The notes under the pieces are model-generated. The model saw only the letters and a list, made by a program, of their open reading frames with translations, was not told the DNA's origin and did not search any database. A DNA stretch of 64,000 nucleotides from NCBI GenBank assembly GCA_964621755.1, contig CAZUPI010000013.1, forward strand, positions 1 through 64,000. The letters run 5' to 3'. A program made the translations under genes and the position numbers. This DNA is from UMGS1696 sp964621755. GTDB lineage: Bacteria > Bacillota > Clostridia > Oscillospirales > CAG-272. Below, piece after piece: positions 51,574-61,000 of this stretch (position 1 is the first letter of the stretch; every line of letters begins with the position of its first letter).

Positions 51574-53070
51574 TTATTGTCCCAGTTTTTGGTATTCCTC
51601 GATGCAGGATGCAAGTCTCTGTTCGAGAACCTTTCTTTGGCTTTCGTAGTAAGATACAAAGGCGCCGTCGGTCGTTGAACCATAGACGGCGTATGTGAAG
51701 ATGGAGCCGGTCACAAGCTCTTTGTCAGCCATCATGATAAACGGGCAGTTGATGTGTTCGTAAATGATGTCTACCATCTGTGCATCGATAAGACCGTCGG
51801 AGTACTTTACCTTCAGAGCGGTATCGTACCATGCCGGAACGACTGTTCTGTAGGCTTCTGCTGCCAGTGCCTCCATTGCCGCGCAGACGGCGTCAAGCTT
51901 TTCTGCCGGCGCCGATACCGGAATCGCTCCGCCGTTCCCGTTTACGGTTGCCGCAGCGGACATATAGTCGAGGTCTTCGGACAGTTTGGGGTATGGAATG
52001 ATGCCGTAGTCGAAGTCCACGTCGCGAAGCTGGTGCGCGGTTGAGAACTGGCCGGGGTAGAACAGGGACGTCTGGTTGATGAACGTCTCCTGCTTGTCTC
52101 CTTCGATGGAAATGTTATCGGTATACAGAACCTTATATAAGGTCTCGCCCCACTTTATGCCGTCGTCGGTCATGATGTCGAGAACGGGATAACCATTTTC
52201 GTCGCGCTTCGAGTACGTGAGACCTGTCGACATTGACAGATAGTTCGGGACGCCCCACTGCTCATAGCGGAAGCCGAAAATATCGTCTGCGTTGGCGATG
52301 CCGTCGCCGTTTACGTCGGTATAGACGCTGCGGCAATAATCCATGAATACGTCATACGTCCATGTTCCGTCGAGCACGTGATTGTACAGCTCGTTGACGT
52401 TGCTAAAGTAGTCCGTGAACATTTGCTTGTTGAAGTACATTGCGGATGCGCCGAACATACACGTCAAGAACAGGTCGCCGTTCAGGAAAAACCGCTTTGT
52501 GTTGTCGAGACTTGATTCTTCCATCATCTCTGTGTACCACCACGGCTGGCTGAGGTCAATATAATCCGAAAGGGTCGGGAGGTCGTAAAAATACCCGCGA
52601 ATCGACTGCTGGAACAGACGCGAGCTTTCCTCGACAATCAAATCATAGTCGGACGCGCCCGCCTGAAGCACAATTGACACTTGATTGGGGAATCCCTCCC
52701 AGTCGTTGCTTCCGGGAATCCAGTTAAACTTCACATTCAGCCTGTCTTCGACCGAGATATTCCGGTTGTACACAGCGTCCATGACCACATCGCCGGTGAG
52801 TTCGCCCACGCAGTCGTAATTGACGGTGTCATCATTGCCAAAGTGGTATACATTAATGGTCATTCCATCGAAGTTTAGTCCATCGGGTAGATTATCGGGT
52901 GTGTTTGCACGTGAAATTTCGGTTTCTTCCGACGTATCGGCATTATTTTCCGATTGCTGTGTATTGTCGGAATTTGGGGAGTCGCCGTTTTCTTGGCCGG
53001 GTCCGCCGCATGAAACGAGCGTGGGCACGAGCATCAGCGCGCACAGAATCAAAGAGAAAAATTTCTTCAT
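51574..53070 (-). CDS. Orphan ABC solute-binding lipoprotein
   Basis: The 498-residue lipoprotein has a signal ending in LVSC (Cys near residue 21), an Asn/Ser/Glu-rich linker and a solute-binding fold. Paralogous to the protein at 34.1 kb: both have NVEDRLNV..NW, a similar PWW segment and an EF-hand-like loop, here DVNGDGIANADDIFGF (about residue 255), which fits the Ca2+-binding consensus better than its paralogue. No permeases or ATPase are adjacent. A sugar ligand is possible by family analogy. Confidence 0.82.
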   Translation of the reverse strand: MKKFFSLILCALMLVPTLVSCGGPGQENGDSPNSDNTQQSENNADTSEETEISRANTPDNLPDGLNFDGMTINVYHFGNDDTVNYDCVGELTGDVVMDAVYNRNISVEDRLNVKFNWIPGSNDWEGFPNQVSIVLQAGASDYDLIVEESSRLFQQSIRGYFYDLPTLSDYIDLSQPWWYTEMMEESSLDNTKRFFLNGDLFLTCMFGASAMYFNKQMFTDYFSNVNELYNHVLDGTWTYDVFMDYCRSVYTDVNGDGIANADDIFGFRYEQWGVPNYLSMSTGLTYSKRDENGYPVLDIMTDDGIKWGETLYKVLYTDNISIEGDKQETFINQTSLFYPGQFSTAHQLRDVDFDYGIIPYPKLSEDLDYMSAAATVNGNGGAIPVSAPAEKLDAVCAAMEALAAEAYRTVVPAWYDTALKVKYSDGLIDAQMVDIIYEHINCPFIMMADKELVTGSIFTYAVYGSTTDGAFVSYYESQRKVLEQRLASCIEEYQKLGQ

Positions 53071-53137
53071 AATCGCGCCTTTCTTTAAAAATTTTTGATG
53101 TTGTTATATGCCTTTAGAACAATGTTATCTCAATTCC

Positions 53138-53166
53138 ATTATACCCAATATTTTGTGATAAGTCAA
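53138..53166 (-). promoter_or_regulatory. Sigma-A promoter for the second solute-binding lipoprotein
   Basis: On the minus strand, TTGACT (53166-53161), a 17-base spacer and TATAAT (53143-53138) lie about 67 bases before the start codon. Confidence 0.8.
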
Positions 53167-53284
53167 TAAAAATATTTCGACGTTTGTTCTAAAAATTTTG
53201 TTATTAGGCCTATTAAACAACAGTTTTGTCAGTCTGCTCCACTTTTCCCGAGTCTCCGTCCAACTTACGTTAAAATTTAGACGC

Positions 53285-54877
53285 CTATACTTTCACAACA
53301 GTCTCGGCGATTGGCAGAAAGGCGGGGTCGTGGGTGATGTAAACGATGCTTTTGGGAGTGGTCGTTAGGAAACGGCGGAGCCACGCGAGGGTTTCGGCGT
53401 CGAGGTTGTTGCTCGGTTCGTCGAGAAGGAGGATGGGGGTGTTTTTGAGAAGAGCGCGGGCGATGGAGATTTTTTGGCGTTCGCCGCCCGACAGCTCGCT
53501 TGACGCCGCATTCACGGTGCGCTCTGCAAGGTAGGATAGCTCCATTTGCTCCATAATATCGTCTATTTCCGCTTCCGACGCCTCCTGCCTGCCAATTCGG
53601 ATGTTTTCACGCACACTTCCCGCGAACAGGTATGGGTCCTGCGGCGCGTACGCTATCTGATGGCGCCAGCTCTCGAGCGATATGTCGGACAGCTCCTTGC
53701 CGGACAGCTTCAGACTGCCGCCGTAGCCCTTCAAAAGACCGCACAGCAGCCCGAGGATTGTCGATTTTCCGCTTCCGTTACGGCCGCAGATTGCCGTTTT
53801 TCCGTCGACCGGGATGGAGAACGACAGGTCATGGAAAATCTCGCGCTCGCCGTACGAGAACGAGAGTCCCGCCGCGCAAATTTCCGTCGCTTCGCCCACG
53901 TCGCAGCCGTCCAGCTTTTCCTCATCCTCGTAGAATAGCATCATGCGGTCGGCGTTGTTCTGCATAATCGGAAAGATGCGAATGACATTTCCAACATTTT
54001 TGATTATCGTGTTGAATACGCCAAAGTAGCCTACCATGGCTGCGACCGTTCCCGGCGTGACGGAGCCGCCTGCCACCATAATGGCGCCTGAGAGGAGATT
54101 GGCGAGGGTGCAGAACGTATCGAAAACCGACGAAATCCCACCTGCGATTTTTGAGCAGCGGATTTTTTTCTTTTCGACTTTGCCGAAGTACTCCTCGTAC
54201 GCCCGGTCAAGGCGGGCGATGAGCGCGTCGCTCAGTCCGTACAGTTTCGCGATATGCGGCTGTCCGGTGATTTCCGTTTCATATGTCCGTACCTTCGAGG
54301 CATATTCGCGGGATTCGCGGTCGTACCGCTGCTCGAGCTTTCGCACCGCGAATGGGACGGTGAGTTTGATTAAGGAGACCGCGAAGATAAGAATGGTGTA
54401 TACCGCGCTTAACCGCAGGGCGTTGTACAGCAGATACGCGAATGTGACCACGGCCATAGACGCGTCCATGATGATTTCTGTGTAGTTGCAGCGCAGGTTG
54501 GTCGGCTCCCAGTCGAGACGATGCTGGACGTCGCCGGCGTCGTAGCGCATGACGGACTGGTATTCTTTGTCGAGAAATTGTGCGAGGACCATGCGGTCGT
54601 GGCGAAGCGAGTATTTCAGCATAACAATGTTGGAAAACATGTTGAGAAGCGGGAGGGCGAAAACTGTCACGCAGATGCAGCCGACGAGGGTCCACAAGCG
54701 TCCCATGCCGACGGAAAAGTCAAGACGGAACACCGCGTCGGCAAATTGTCCGAGAATGCTTGCGGTGAGCACGCTTATAAGACCGCTCAGGCATTCCTGA
54801 ACTGTGTAGGCGGCTGTGGGAATGTACATCGCACGCCGGCAGTCACGATAAATTTTACGTTTAATGGGATTTTTCAC
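53285..54877 (-). CDS. ABC exporter half-transporter, second gene
   Basis: The 530-residue protein has a six-helix membrane domain (about residues 15-310) fused to an ABC domain with Walker A AICGRNGSGKSTILGLL (about residue 355), Q-loop AYAPQDPYLFAG, signature SSELSGGERQKISIARALL and Walker B LLLDEPSNNLD. It pairs with the gene upstream, which it overlaps by 17 bases, giving a heterodimeric exporter. Both catalytic Glu are present, so neither site is obviously degenerate. Substrate could be a drug, lipid or peptide; the leader suggests a drug. Confidence 0.88.
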   Translation of the reverse strand: MKNPIKRKIYRDCRRAMYIPTAAYTVQECLSGLISVLTASILGQFADAVFRLDFSVGMGRLWTLVGCICVTVFALPLLNMFSNIVMLKYSLRHDRMVLAQFLDKEYQSVMRYDAGDVQHRLDWEPTNLRCNYTEIIMDASMAVVTFAYLLYNALRLSAVYTILIFAVSLIKLTVPFAVRKLEQRYDRESREYASKVRTYETEITGQPHIAKLYGLSDALIARLDRAYEEYFGKVEKKKIRCSKIAGGISSVFDTFCTLANLLSGAIMVAGGSVTPGTVAAMVGYFGVFNTIIKNVGNVIRIFPIMQNNADRMMLFYEDEEKLDGCDVGEATEICAAGLSFSYGEREIFHDLSFSIPVDGKTAICGRNGSGKSTILGLLCGLLKGYGGSLKLSGKELSDISLESWRHQIAYAPQDPYLFAGSVRENIRIGRQEASEAEIDDIMEQMELSYLAERTVNAASSELSGGERQKISIARALLKNTPILLLDEPSNNLDAETLAWLRRFLTTTPKSIVYITHDPAFLPIAETVVKV

Positions 54878-56441
54878 AAGAAATCCCTCCTTTGTATACG
54901 AGATAGGTCATATCTGCGATATCGTCGAATACGGGGTCGTGGGTGATGATGACCGCGCCGCCCTTGCGCTTTCGCAAGAGTTCGAGAAGCAGGATTTTAC
55001 TCTCTTCATCGAGGGAGTTTGTCGGTTCATCGAGGAGGAGAACGCGCGGGTTCGCGGCGAATGCGAGGGATAAAAAGGCCTTTTTCCGCTCGCCTCCCGA
55101 TAGCGTGTCGAGCCTGAGCAGTGTGTCCGTGAGTCCGAAGTCGCGTGCGAACGCTTCCGCACGCGCCGGATGGGGAAGCGCCGCTTCGTACAGTTCGCGT
55201 GCGGTAAAACCGAAGGACGCGTCTTCCTGCGGGAGATAGAATACCTCGCACGGGAATGCGTCGCCGGAGAGGGACAGCGCATCCATGCCGCCGACTGTGA
55301 TTTCTCCGTCGTCCGGACGAATCAGTCCGACGATAAGCCGCAGCAGGGTGGATTTTCCAATTCCGTTCGCTCCCTTGACAAGGCAGATTCGGTTCGCCTC
55401 GATGGCGCAGGATACGTCGGATAGAATCGCCCTGCTGTCCAGAGAGAGGGATACGTTGTGCAGTACAATGTCGGCGGCTGCGATGCTGCGGTCGGTTTCC
55501 TGTATCTCGCCAAACCAACCCGCCATGCGCTCCTCGGCGGTTTTTGCGACTGCGAAATTTGGAATGGAATCAAACACCGTTTTGACCGCCCCGAACAGGC
55601 CGGTGGACAGGGCGATGGCCTGTACTGCGGCGTCAAGGGAGGTCACGCCGGACAGTACGAATACGCCGAGGATGCCGTACGTGCCGTATTTGAGGAGACT
55701 TGAGACAAGCTCGTCCATGGACTCCTCCAGCCTCCACGTCACTTCGGAGCGGTTCCCGATTTTCAAATATCGCTTATGCAGCGCATCCAGACGGTCGAGC
55801 CACCATTTTTTTAGACCGTACAGCTTGATTTCCGCAAATCCGCGGTAAGTTTCGAGGGTCAAATCGGTCAGTTCCGCCTCAATATCGCGGCAGTCGTTAT
55901 AATTTTTCTGCATGAATTTTTTGACGATGACCGGCGGCACGATTTGCAAAACCGAAATTCCCAGAAGAACCAGCGAGGCAGGCGCACTTTGGGGGAGGAG
56001 AAAGACGAAATACGCCGCGGCGGTGAGGACGCCAATAAAGAATCCGGGATACAGGCTCAGGCTTTTTCCGGCGACGGTGTTGAAATCGTCGCTCAGGTGT
56101 TCGACCGCTTCGCCGTGCTCTGTTGCGTACAGTATGTGAAGCGGACCTTGCAGGAAGCGGCGGTACAGCGTGATTTTGCATTTGTGTACGGCTTTTGAGA
56201 GCGCTTGGTCGTATGCGATTCCGGCGAGCACTTCGAACAGTTTTGTGCCGAGTACGACGGACAAAAGAAGGGCGCTTGTGATAAGAACCGCGTGAATATC
56301 GCCATCGGTGGCGCCGGAGACGATGCGCGCGGTGAGCTTGGCGGTGACAATACCCACGGGAATGGGAACCAAACGGAGCAGCCACGACGCAGTGCTGACC
56401 CGCCGGAGGATGGGAGAGAAGGCTTGGTATACGTTTTTCAT
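54861..56441 (-). CDS. ABC exporter half-transporter, first gene
   Basis: The 526-residue protein has an N-terminal membrane domain (six predicted helices) and an ABC domain with Walker A VKGANGIGKSTLLRLI (about residue 355), signature LDTLSGGERKKAFLSLA and Walker B LLLDEPTNSLDEES. It is the promoter-proximal half of the exporter. A weak ribosome binding site GAAAGGA precedes the ATG. Two intrinsic terminators sit directly upstream, so expression requires readthrough. No dedicated peptide-maturation domain (C39) is present. Confidence 0.88.
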   Translation of the reverse strand: MKNVYQAFSPILRRVSTASWLLRLVPIPVGIVTAKLTARIVSGATDGDIHAVLITSALLLSVVLGTKLFEVLAGIAYDQALSKAVHKCKITLYRRFLQGPLHILYATEHGEAVEHLSDDFNTVAGKSLSLYPGFFIGVLTAAAYFVFLLPQSAPASLVLLGISVLQIVPPVIVKKFMQKNYNDCRDIEAELTDLTLETYRGFAEIKLYGLKKWWLDRLDALHKRYLKIGNRSEVTWRLEESMDELVSSLLKYGTYGILGVFVLSGVTSLDAAVQAIALSTGLFGAVKTVFDSIPNFAVAKTAEERMAGWFGEIQETDRSIAAADIVLHNVSLSLDSRAILSDVSCAIEANRICLVKGANGIGKSTLLRLIVGLIRPDDGEITVGGMDALSLSGDAFPCEVFYLPQEDASFGFTARELYEAALPHPARAEAFARDFGLTDTLLRLDTLSGGERKKAFLSLAFAANPRVLLLDEPTNSLDEESKILLLELLRKRKGGAVIITHDPVFDDIADMTYLVYKGGISCEKSH

Positions 56442-56463
56442 AAACTATCCTTTCCGATGAAAA

Positions 56464-56499
56464 TCAAAAAGCGGTAAGGTGGGTGCGACCTTACCGCTT
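56464..56499 (-). terminator. Leader terminator T2 of the ABC exporter operon
   Basis: AAGCGGTAAGGT (56469-56480) pairs with ACCTTACCGCTT (56488-56499), a 12-bp stem followed on the minus strand by TTTTTGATTTT. It ends about 22 bases before the first exporter start codon. Confidence 0.92.
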
Positions 56500-56548
56500 G
56501 CATATAGGCGTATATGAGCATAAAAACAGCTCTGTTCCGCCTTTCTGA

Positions 56549-56581
56549 AAACAAAAAGGTCACGGACGAACCTCCGTGACC
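56549..56581 (-). terminator. Leader terminator T1 of the ABC exporter operon
   Basis: GGTCACGGA (56558-56566) and TCCGTGACC (56573-56581) pair, with a U-tract (TTTTTG) on the minus strand. Confidence 0.92.
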
Positions 56582-56664
56582 GATAAAAAGCGAATTGTGA
56601 TTCGGCAAATGGCGTCAAAAACAACAGCATAGCTGTGCTACGCTTTTTTAAAGTATTGCCGACG

Positions 56665-56715
56665 AAAAAAATTCAGCTCCGCACAGAGTTCGTCATTTAT
56701 GCATATGAACGGAGC
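56665..56715 (-). terminator. Leader terminator T0 overlapping the leader ORF
   Basis: On the minus strand, GCTCCG (56715-56710), inside the leader ORF, pairs with CGGAGC (56681-56676), followed by TGA and seven Us. A 28-base loop holds the leader stop codon. A translating ribosome would break this stem. Confidence 0.55.
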
Positions 56716-56752
56716 ACGCAAGTTCTAAACCTGCGATGAGGTGGATTTTCAT
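56693..56752 (-). CDS. 19-residue leader peptide of the ABC exporter operon
   Basis: On the minus strand, GGAGGA and eight bases precede ATG at 56752, opening a 19-codon ORF (MKIHLIAGLELACSVHMHK) that stops at 56693. It is the first ORF after the promoter and precedes three or more terminators. Its codons for Cys, Ser and Val form one arm of T0. The peptide lacks a GG-type export leader, so it is more likely a regulatory leader than an exported product. No homologue is known to me. Confidence 0.7.
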   Translation of the reverse strand: MKIHLIAGLELACSVHMHK

Positions 56753-56787
56753 GGGATAAATCCTCCAATGAAGATCATGATAAAATA

Positions 56788-56817
56788 AGTATATCACAGG
56801 GATGGGAGATTTGTCAA
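56788..56817 (-). promoter_or_regulatory. Sigma-A promoter of the ABC exporter leader
   Basis: On the minus strand, TTGACA (56817-56812), an 18-base spacer with an extended TG and TATACT (56793-56788) precede the leader ORF by about 36 bases. Confidence 0.78.
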
Positions 56818-56897
56818 GGGGATTTTGCAGACGTCCGATTTCGCTGCAAAATACTTAAATTTTTTAAAAGAGGCTCCCAAAGTCCTCTTTGGTATGC

Positions 56898-56903
56898 TAT
56901 AAT
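56898..56903 (+). promoter_or_regulatory. Possible extended -10 promoter for mutY
   Basis: TATAAT preceded by TGC (an extended -10 form) lies about 32 bases before the mutY GTG start. No good -35 is visible. Confidence 0.45.
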
Positions 56904-56934
56904 ATTCTCAAACCATTTTGCGAGGATTTTAAAA

Positions 56935-57999
56935 GTGAATCACGAACCCCTTATTCCCATCGTTCCGCTTTTGACAAAGTGGTATTCTTCCGTGCAAAAA
57001 CCCCTCCCGTGGCGGCGTGACTCTACGCCGTATCACGTCTGGATTTCCGAAATCATGCTCCAGCAGACCCGAATCGAAGCTGTCATCCCCTATTATGAAC
57101 GATTCCTGCGCGAGCTTCCCGACGTCGGGTCTCTCTCCGCTGTGCCGGACGACCGTCTCATGAAGCTGTGGGAAGGTCTTGGCTACTACAGCCGTGCGCG
57201 CAACCTCAAAAAAGCCGCCGTTATCTTGATGAACGAGTACGGCGGTACTCTCCCGTCGGAGGCGGAGGAATTGCGCAAACTTCCCGGTATCGGAGATTAC
57301 ACCAGCGGCGCTATCGCCTCTATCGCTTACGGCAAACCGGAACCCGCCGTCGACGGAAACGTTCTGCGCGTGGTCAGCCGCGTTCTTGCCAGCGACCGGG
57401 ACGTCATGCTGCCCGCGACCAGACGTGATACCGCGGATGCGCTGCGCATGGTCTATCCTACAGGTCGTGACGCCGGACTGCTGACGGAGGGACTCATGGA
57501 GCTTGGGGAGACGGTCTGCATCCCAAACGGCAGTCCGAAATGTGAAATTTGCCCCCTTTCTTCGTCGTGCGCTGCATATTTGTCCGGCGCTACAGACCGC
57601 TATCCGGTGCGCAGTCCGAAGAAGGAGCGAGCCTGCGAGGATAAAACTGTCCTTTTGCTGCGAATCGATGGTCGATACGCCATAGCCAAGCGTTTGCAGA
57701 CCGGTTTGCTCGCCGGTATGTGGGAATTTCCCAGTCTTGCAGGGCACAAAACGCCAGAAGAGGCGACTGAAGCGGTCTGCAAAATGGGACTTCATCCCGT
57801 GACCGTCGCCTCAATCGGTACAGCGCGGCATATTTTTACACACGTCGAGTGGAATATGCTCGGATATGAGGTGGAATGCGCTCCCATGGACCCCTTACCG
57901 GGAAACCTCATCTGGAAAACGGCGGGGGAAATACAGGAGAAGTACGCCCTCCCCACCGCATTCCGGAAATGGAAGAAAACAATCGTTTGTCCAGAGTGA
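56935..57999 (+). CDS. mutY: A/G-specific adenine DNA glycosylase
   Basis: MutY removes adenine mispaired with 8-oxoguanine. The 354-residue protein has SEIMLQQTRIEAVIPYYERFL (catalytic Glu region), the helix-hairpin-helix LPGIGDYTSGAIASIAYG (about residue 116) with the Asp in VDGNVLRVVSRV, the [4Fe-4S] Cys set CIPNGSPKCEICPLSSSC (about residues 196-213) and a C-terminal MutT-like domain. GTG at 56935 is the start, with GAGG nine bases upstream. addA follows, with a 63-base gap. Confidence 0.93.
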   Translation: MNHEPLIPIVPLLTKWYSSVQKPLPWRRDSTPYHVWISEIMLQQTRIEAVIPYYERFLRELPDVGSLSAVPDDRLMKLWEGLGYYSRARNLKKAAVILMNEYGGTLPSEAEELRKLPGIGDYTSGAIASIAYGKPEPAVDGNVLRVVSRVLASDRDVMLPATRRDTADALRMVYPTGRDAGLLTEGLMELGETVCIPNGSPKCEICPLSSSCAAYLSGATDRYPVRSPKKERACEDKTVLLLRIDGRYAIAKRLQTGLLAGMWEFPSLAGHKTPEEATEAVCKMGLHPVTVASIGTARHIFTHVEWNMLGYEVECAPMDPLPGNLIWKTAGEIQEKYALPTAFRKWKKTIVCPE

Positions 58000-58062
58000 A
58001 GTCTTTTTGAAAGAATTTTTTCCCGAAGGACTTCCCAAATCCCAAAAAAAAAGGAGAAGCGT

Positions 58063-61000
58063 ATGAAATACACATTGGCGCAAGAGTGCGCGGTGTTTTT
58101 TGGAGATGGAAATTTGCTGCTGTCGGCGGCGGCGGGAAGCGGAAAAACCGCCGCGCTGACCGGACGGATATCGGAACTGCTCGTACAGGGACGCGCGGAA
58201 TTAAGCGAGATGCTCATCGTGACCTACACGAGAGCTGCTGCGGCAGAAATGAAATCCAGAATTTCAAAGAGACTGCGCGAAATGGCGGCGGAGGGTCACC
58301 GCGTCGGCAGACACTTAGCCGCGCTTCCGGCGGCAGATATTTCCACCATCCACTCGTTTTTATATAAATCGCTGCGTCCCTATTTCCCATCCCTTGGACT
58401 GTCGCAGGACTATCGCATCACAGATATGCAGACCATTCGCGTTATGAAAGCGGATGCGATGCGCGACGTCGTTGACGATTTTTTCTCGCGCGGGAGCCAA
58501 AAACCAGACGAACGCACCGCGTCCTTTGTGGAACTCGCAGACGTAATCGGACAAGCGAGAGATACCGCCGCGCTGGACGCGGAGCTGCTCAGGATTGCCG
58601 ATGCGCTCACCAGGGCCGCAGCCGACGAGTCCGCCCTCGACAGATATGCCGACATGCTCGACGAAGCGGCAGACGGGATTATGCAGTCAAAGTATGGGAA
58701 CCTGCTGCGTGAGAGATTGACGGATTTTACCAATCACTATCTGCGCGTTTTTTCGGAGTGCGAAGACGATTTTGCCTCGTATCCCAAGGTTTTGGAGAAA
58801 TATGGTCCGACCCTTGCGTACATAATCGACTGGCTCAGACAGGCGTCCCGCGCGGCGGCGGATGGCGCGGCGTACGGCGAAATCCGCGGAATTTTTGATT
58901 CCTTTGCACCGCCTACGCTGGGCAAGCTTTCTTCAAAGGACGCTTGCGATGCGTCGGACCGATTCAAATTTTACCGTGATTCCTTAAAAGGGGAGATTGA
59001 ACGATATTCATCTGATTTCTTCCGGTTTACGGAGGAAGAAATCGAAGTGTCCGCAAAACATACTGCGGCAGTTCTGCGCTGTGCCAGACATGTCGTCGGC
59101 GCATACTTCCGCGAACTTGACCGACGCAAACGCGCCGCCTCCGCGCTCGAGTACAATGACCTTGAAAATCTCGCTGTAAAACTGTTCATTTCCCCCGACG
59201 GCTCCCCGACAAATGCCGCGCGGGAGGTGGGAAGCCGCTATAAATACATCTTTATCGACGAATATCAGGATACCAACAGCGTGCAGGATAAAATTTTCCG
59301 CGCGATTTCCTCCGGAAAAACGGTCCGGTTTATGGTCGGCGACGTCAAACAATCCATTTACCGCTTCCGTGGAGCGGAGCCGGAAGTCTTTTCAGAGTAC
59401 CGCCGCCGGTGGCAGACAATCAAGCCGGATGGCAATTCTATTGAACAATATGAAACAAAAAATCTGCCGGAATTTTCACCTGATGACGGGTATGCGCTGT
59501 TCATGAGTGAAAATTTCCGCTGCGACGACGCGGTTGTGCGGTTTGTCAATATGGTCTCCGATTACACTTTGCCGCATGGCCGGATTCCCTACAGTGACGA
59601 CGACGCGCTTATTCACGCCAAGCTTGAGGGAGGGGACGACCCGGTCGAGGTGTGCCTTATCGAGTGTCCGCGAAAACGGGCGTCAGACGACGAGACGGAG
59701 GAAACCGCAAACGGAAAGCGGCAGAATCCCGAGGCAAAATATATCGCCCGGCGCATTTCCGAAATGATTGGGAAATATTCCCCGGACGGCTCGCGCCTCC
59801 TGCGCGCATCGGACATTGCAATCATCATGCGCAGTCCCTCGCCGCGGAGCGCCATTTCCGCCGCCGCGGACTACGAATCTGCCCTTGCGGAATACGGGAT
59901 TCCTGTCAAGATGAAGACTGCGCGTCCGGTGACGTCGTATCCGTCGGTCATGCTGCTTCTGTGTCTGCTCCATGCGGTGGACAATCCCCTCCGCGATATT
60001 TATACGGCGGGAGCCATGCGCTCCCCTGTGTTCGGATTCACCATCGCCGATATTGTGGCGCTGCGGAATGCGTCTGCGCTGTCCTCCGACTCCAATATGC
60101 CCCTTTATATGGCGGCGGAGTCGATTGCGGAAAATCACGAACATATTATGGAGAAAGAAAATTTTGCGGGCCAAGAGGTTTCCGCCGAGCAGGAGCCGGA
60201 AGAACGGCCCAAACTATCGCCGGAGCTGCGCGAAAAGTGTGCGTCGTTTGTTGCATGGATTGCCCGCCACAAAATTGCCGCGCGCGGGACGCCGGCGGAC
60301 CGGTATCTTGAATTTTTGATTCACGATGCACGGATTTTCGCTATCGACGGCATCCGTGGCAATCCGACCGAACGGGACGCAGTAAATGCGTTCTGCACGA
60401 TGGCGCGGACCTACGAAGGTTCGGGAGACGCGGGACTCTCGCATTTCGGCGGAATTTCCGGATTTCTCGGCTACATCGCGGACGCCGGCGGCGAGGAGGA
60501 GACGACGAATTTGTCAGATGCCGACGCGGTGTCGCTGATGAGCATTCACACGTCGAAGGGGCTTGAGTTCCCGGTGTGTTTTCTCGCCGAGTGCGCCAAA
60601 CGGAGGAATACAGCGGACGAGCGGGGGAATGTTCTCATAGACCGCGAGCTTGGGCTTGGCATGTACCTGCCGGATGAAGGCGGTCTGGTCCGGTGTGGGA
60701 ACCTTATCCGCGGCGTGATTGCCGAGAAAATGCGCGGCGAGGCGGTGGCAGAAGAGATGCGGATGCTGTACGTTGCCCTGACGCGGGCACGGAACCGGCT
60801 TATCGTCACCGCAAGGGTGCCTGACGTGGAAAAGCTCCTTTCCGACGCGGAGATGACCCGTGATACTGCTGACGGATATTTTGTCACCGGACAAGCGTCG
60901 TATATCCACTGGATAGTCAGTGCGGCGGCAAAGTACGGCGACGCGGATTTTTACAGGATTACCTCGATTCATGAGTCCGATATTTTGGGGGACGACGCGG

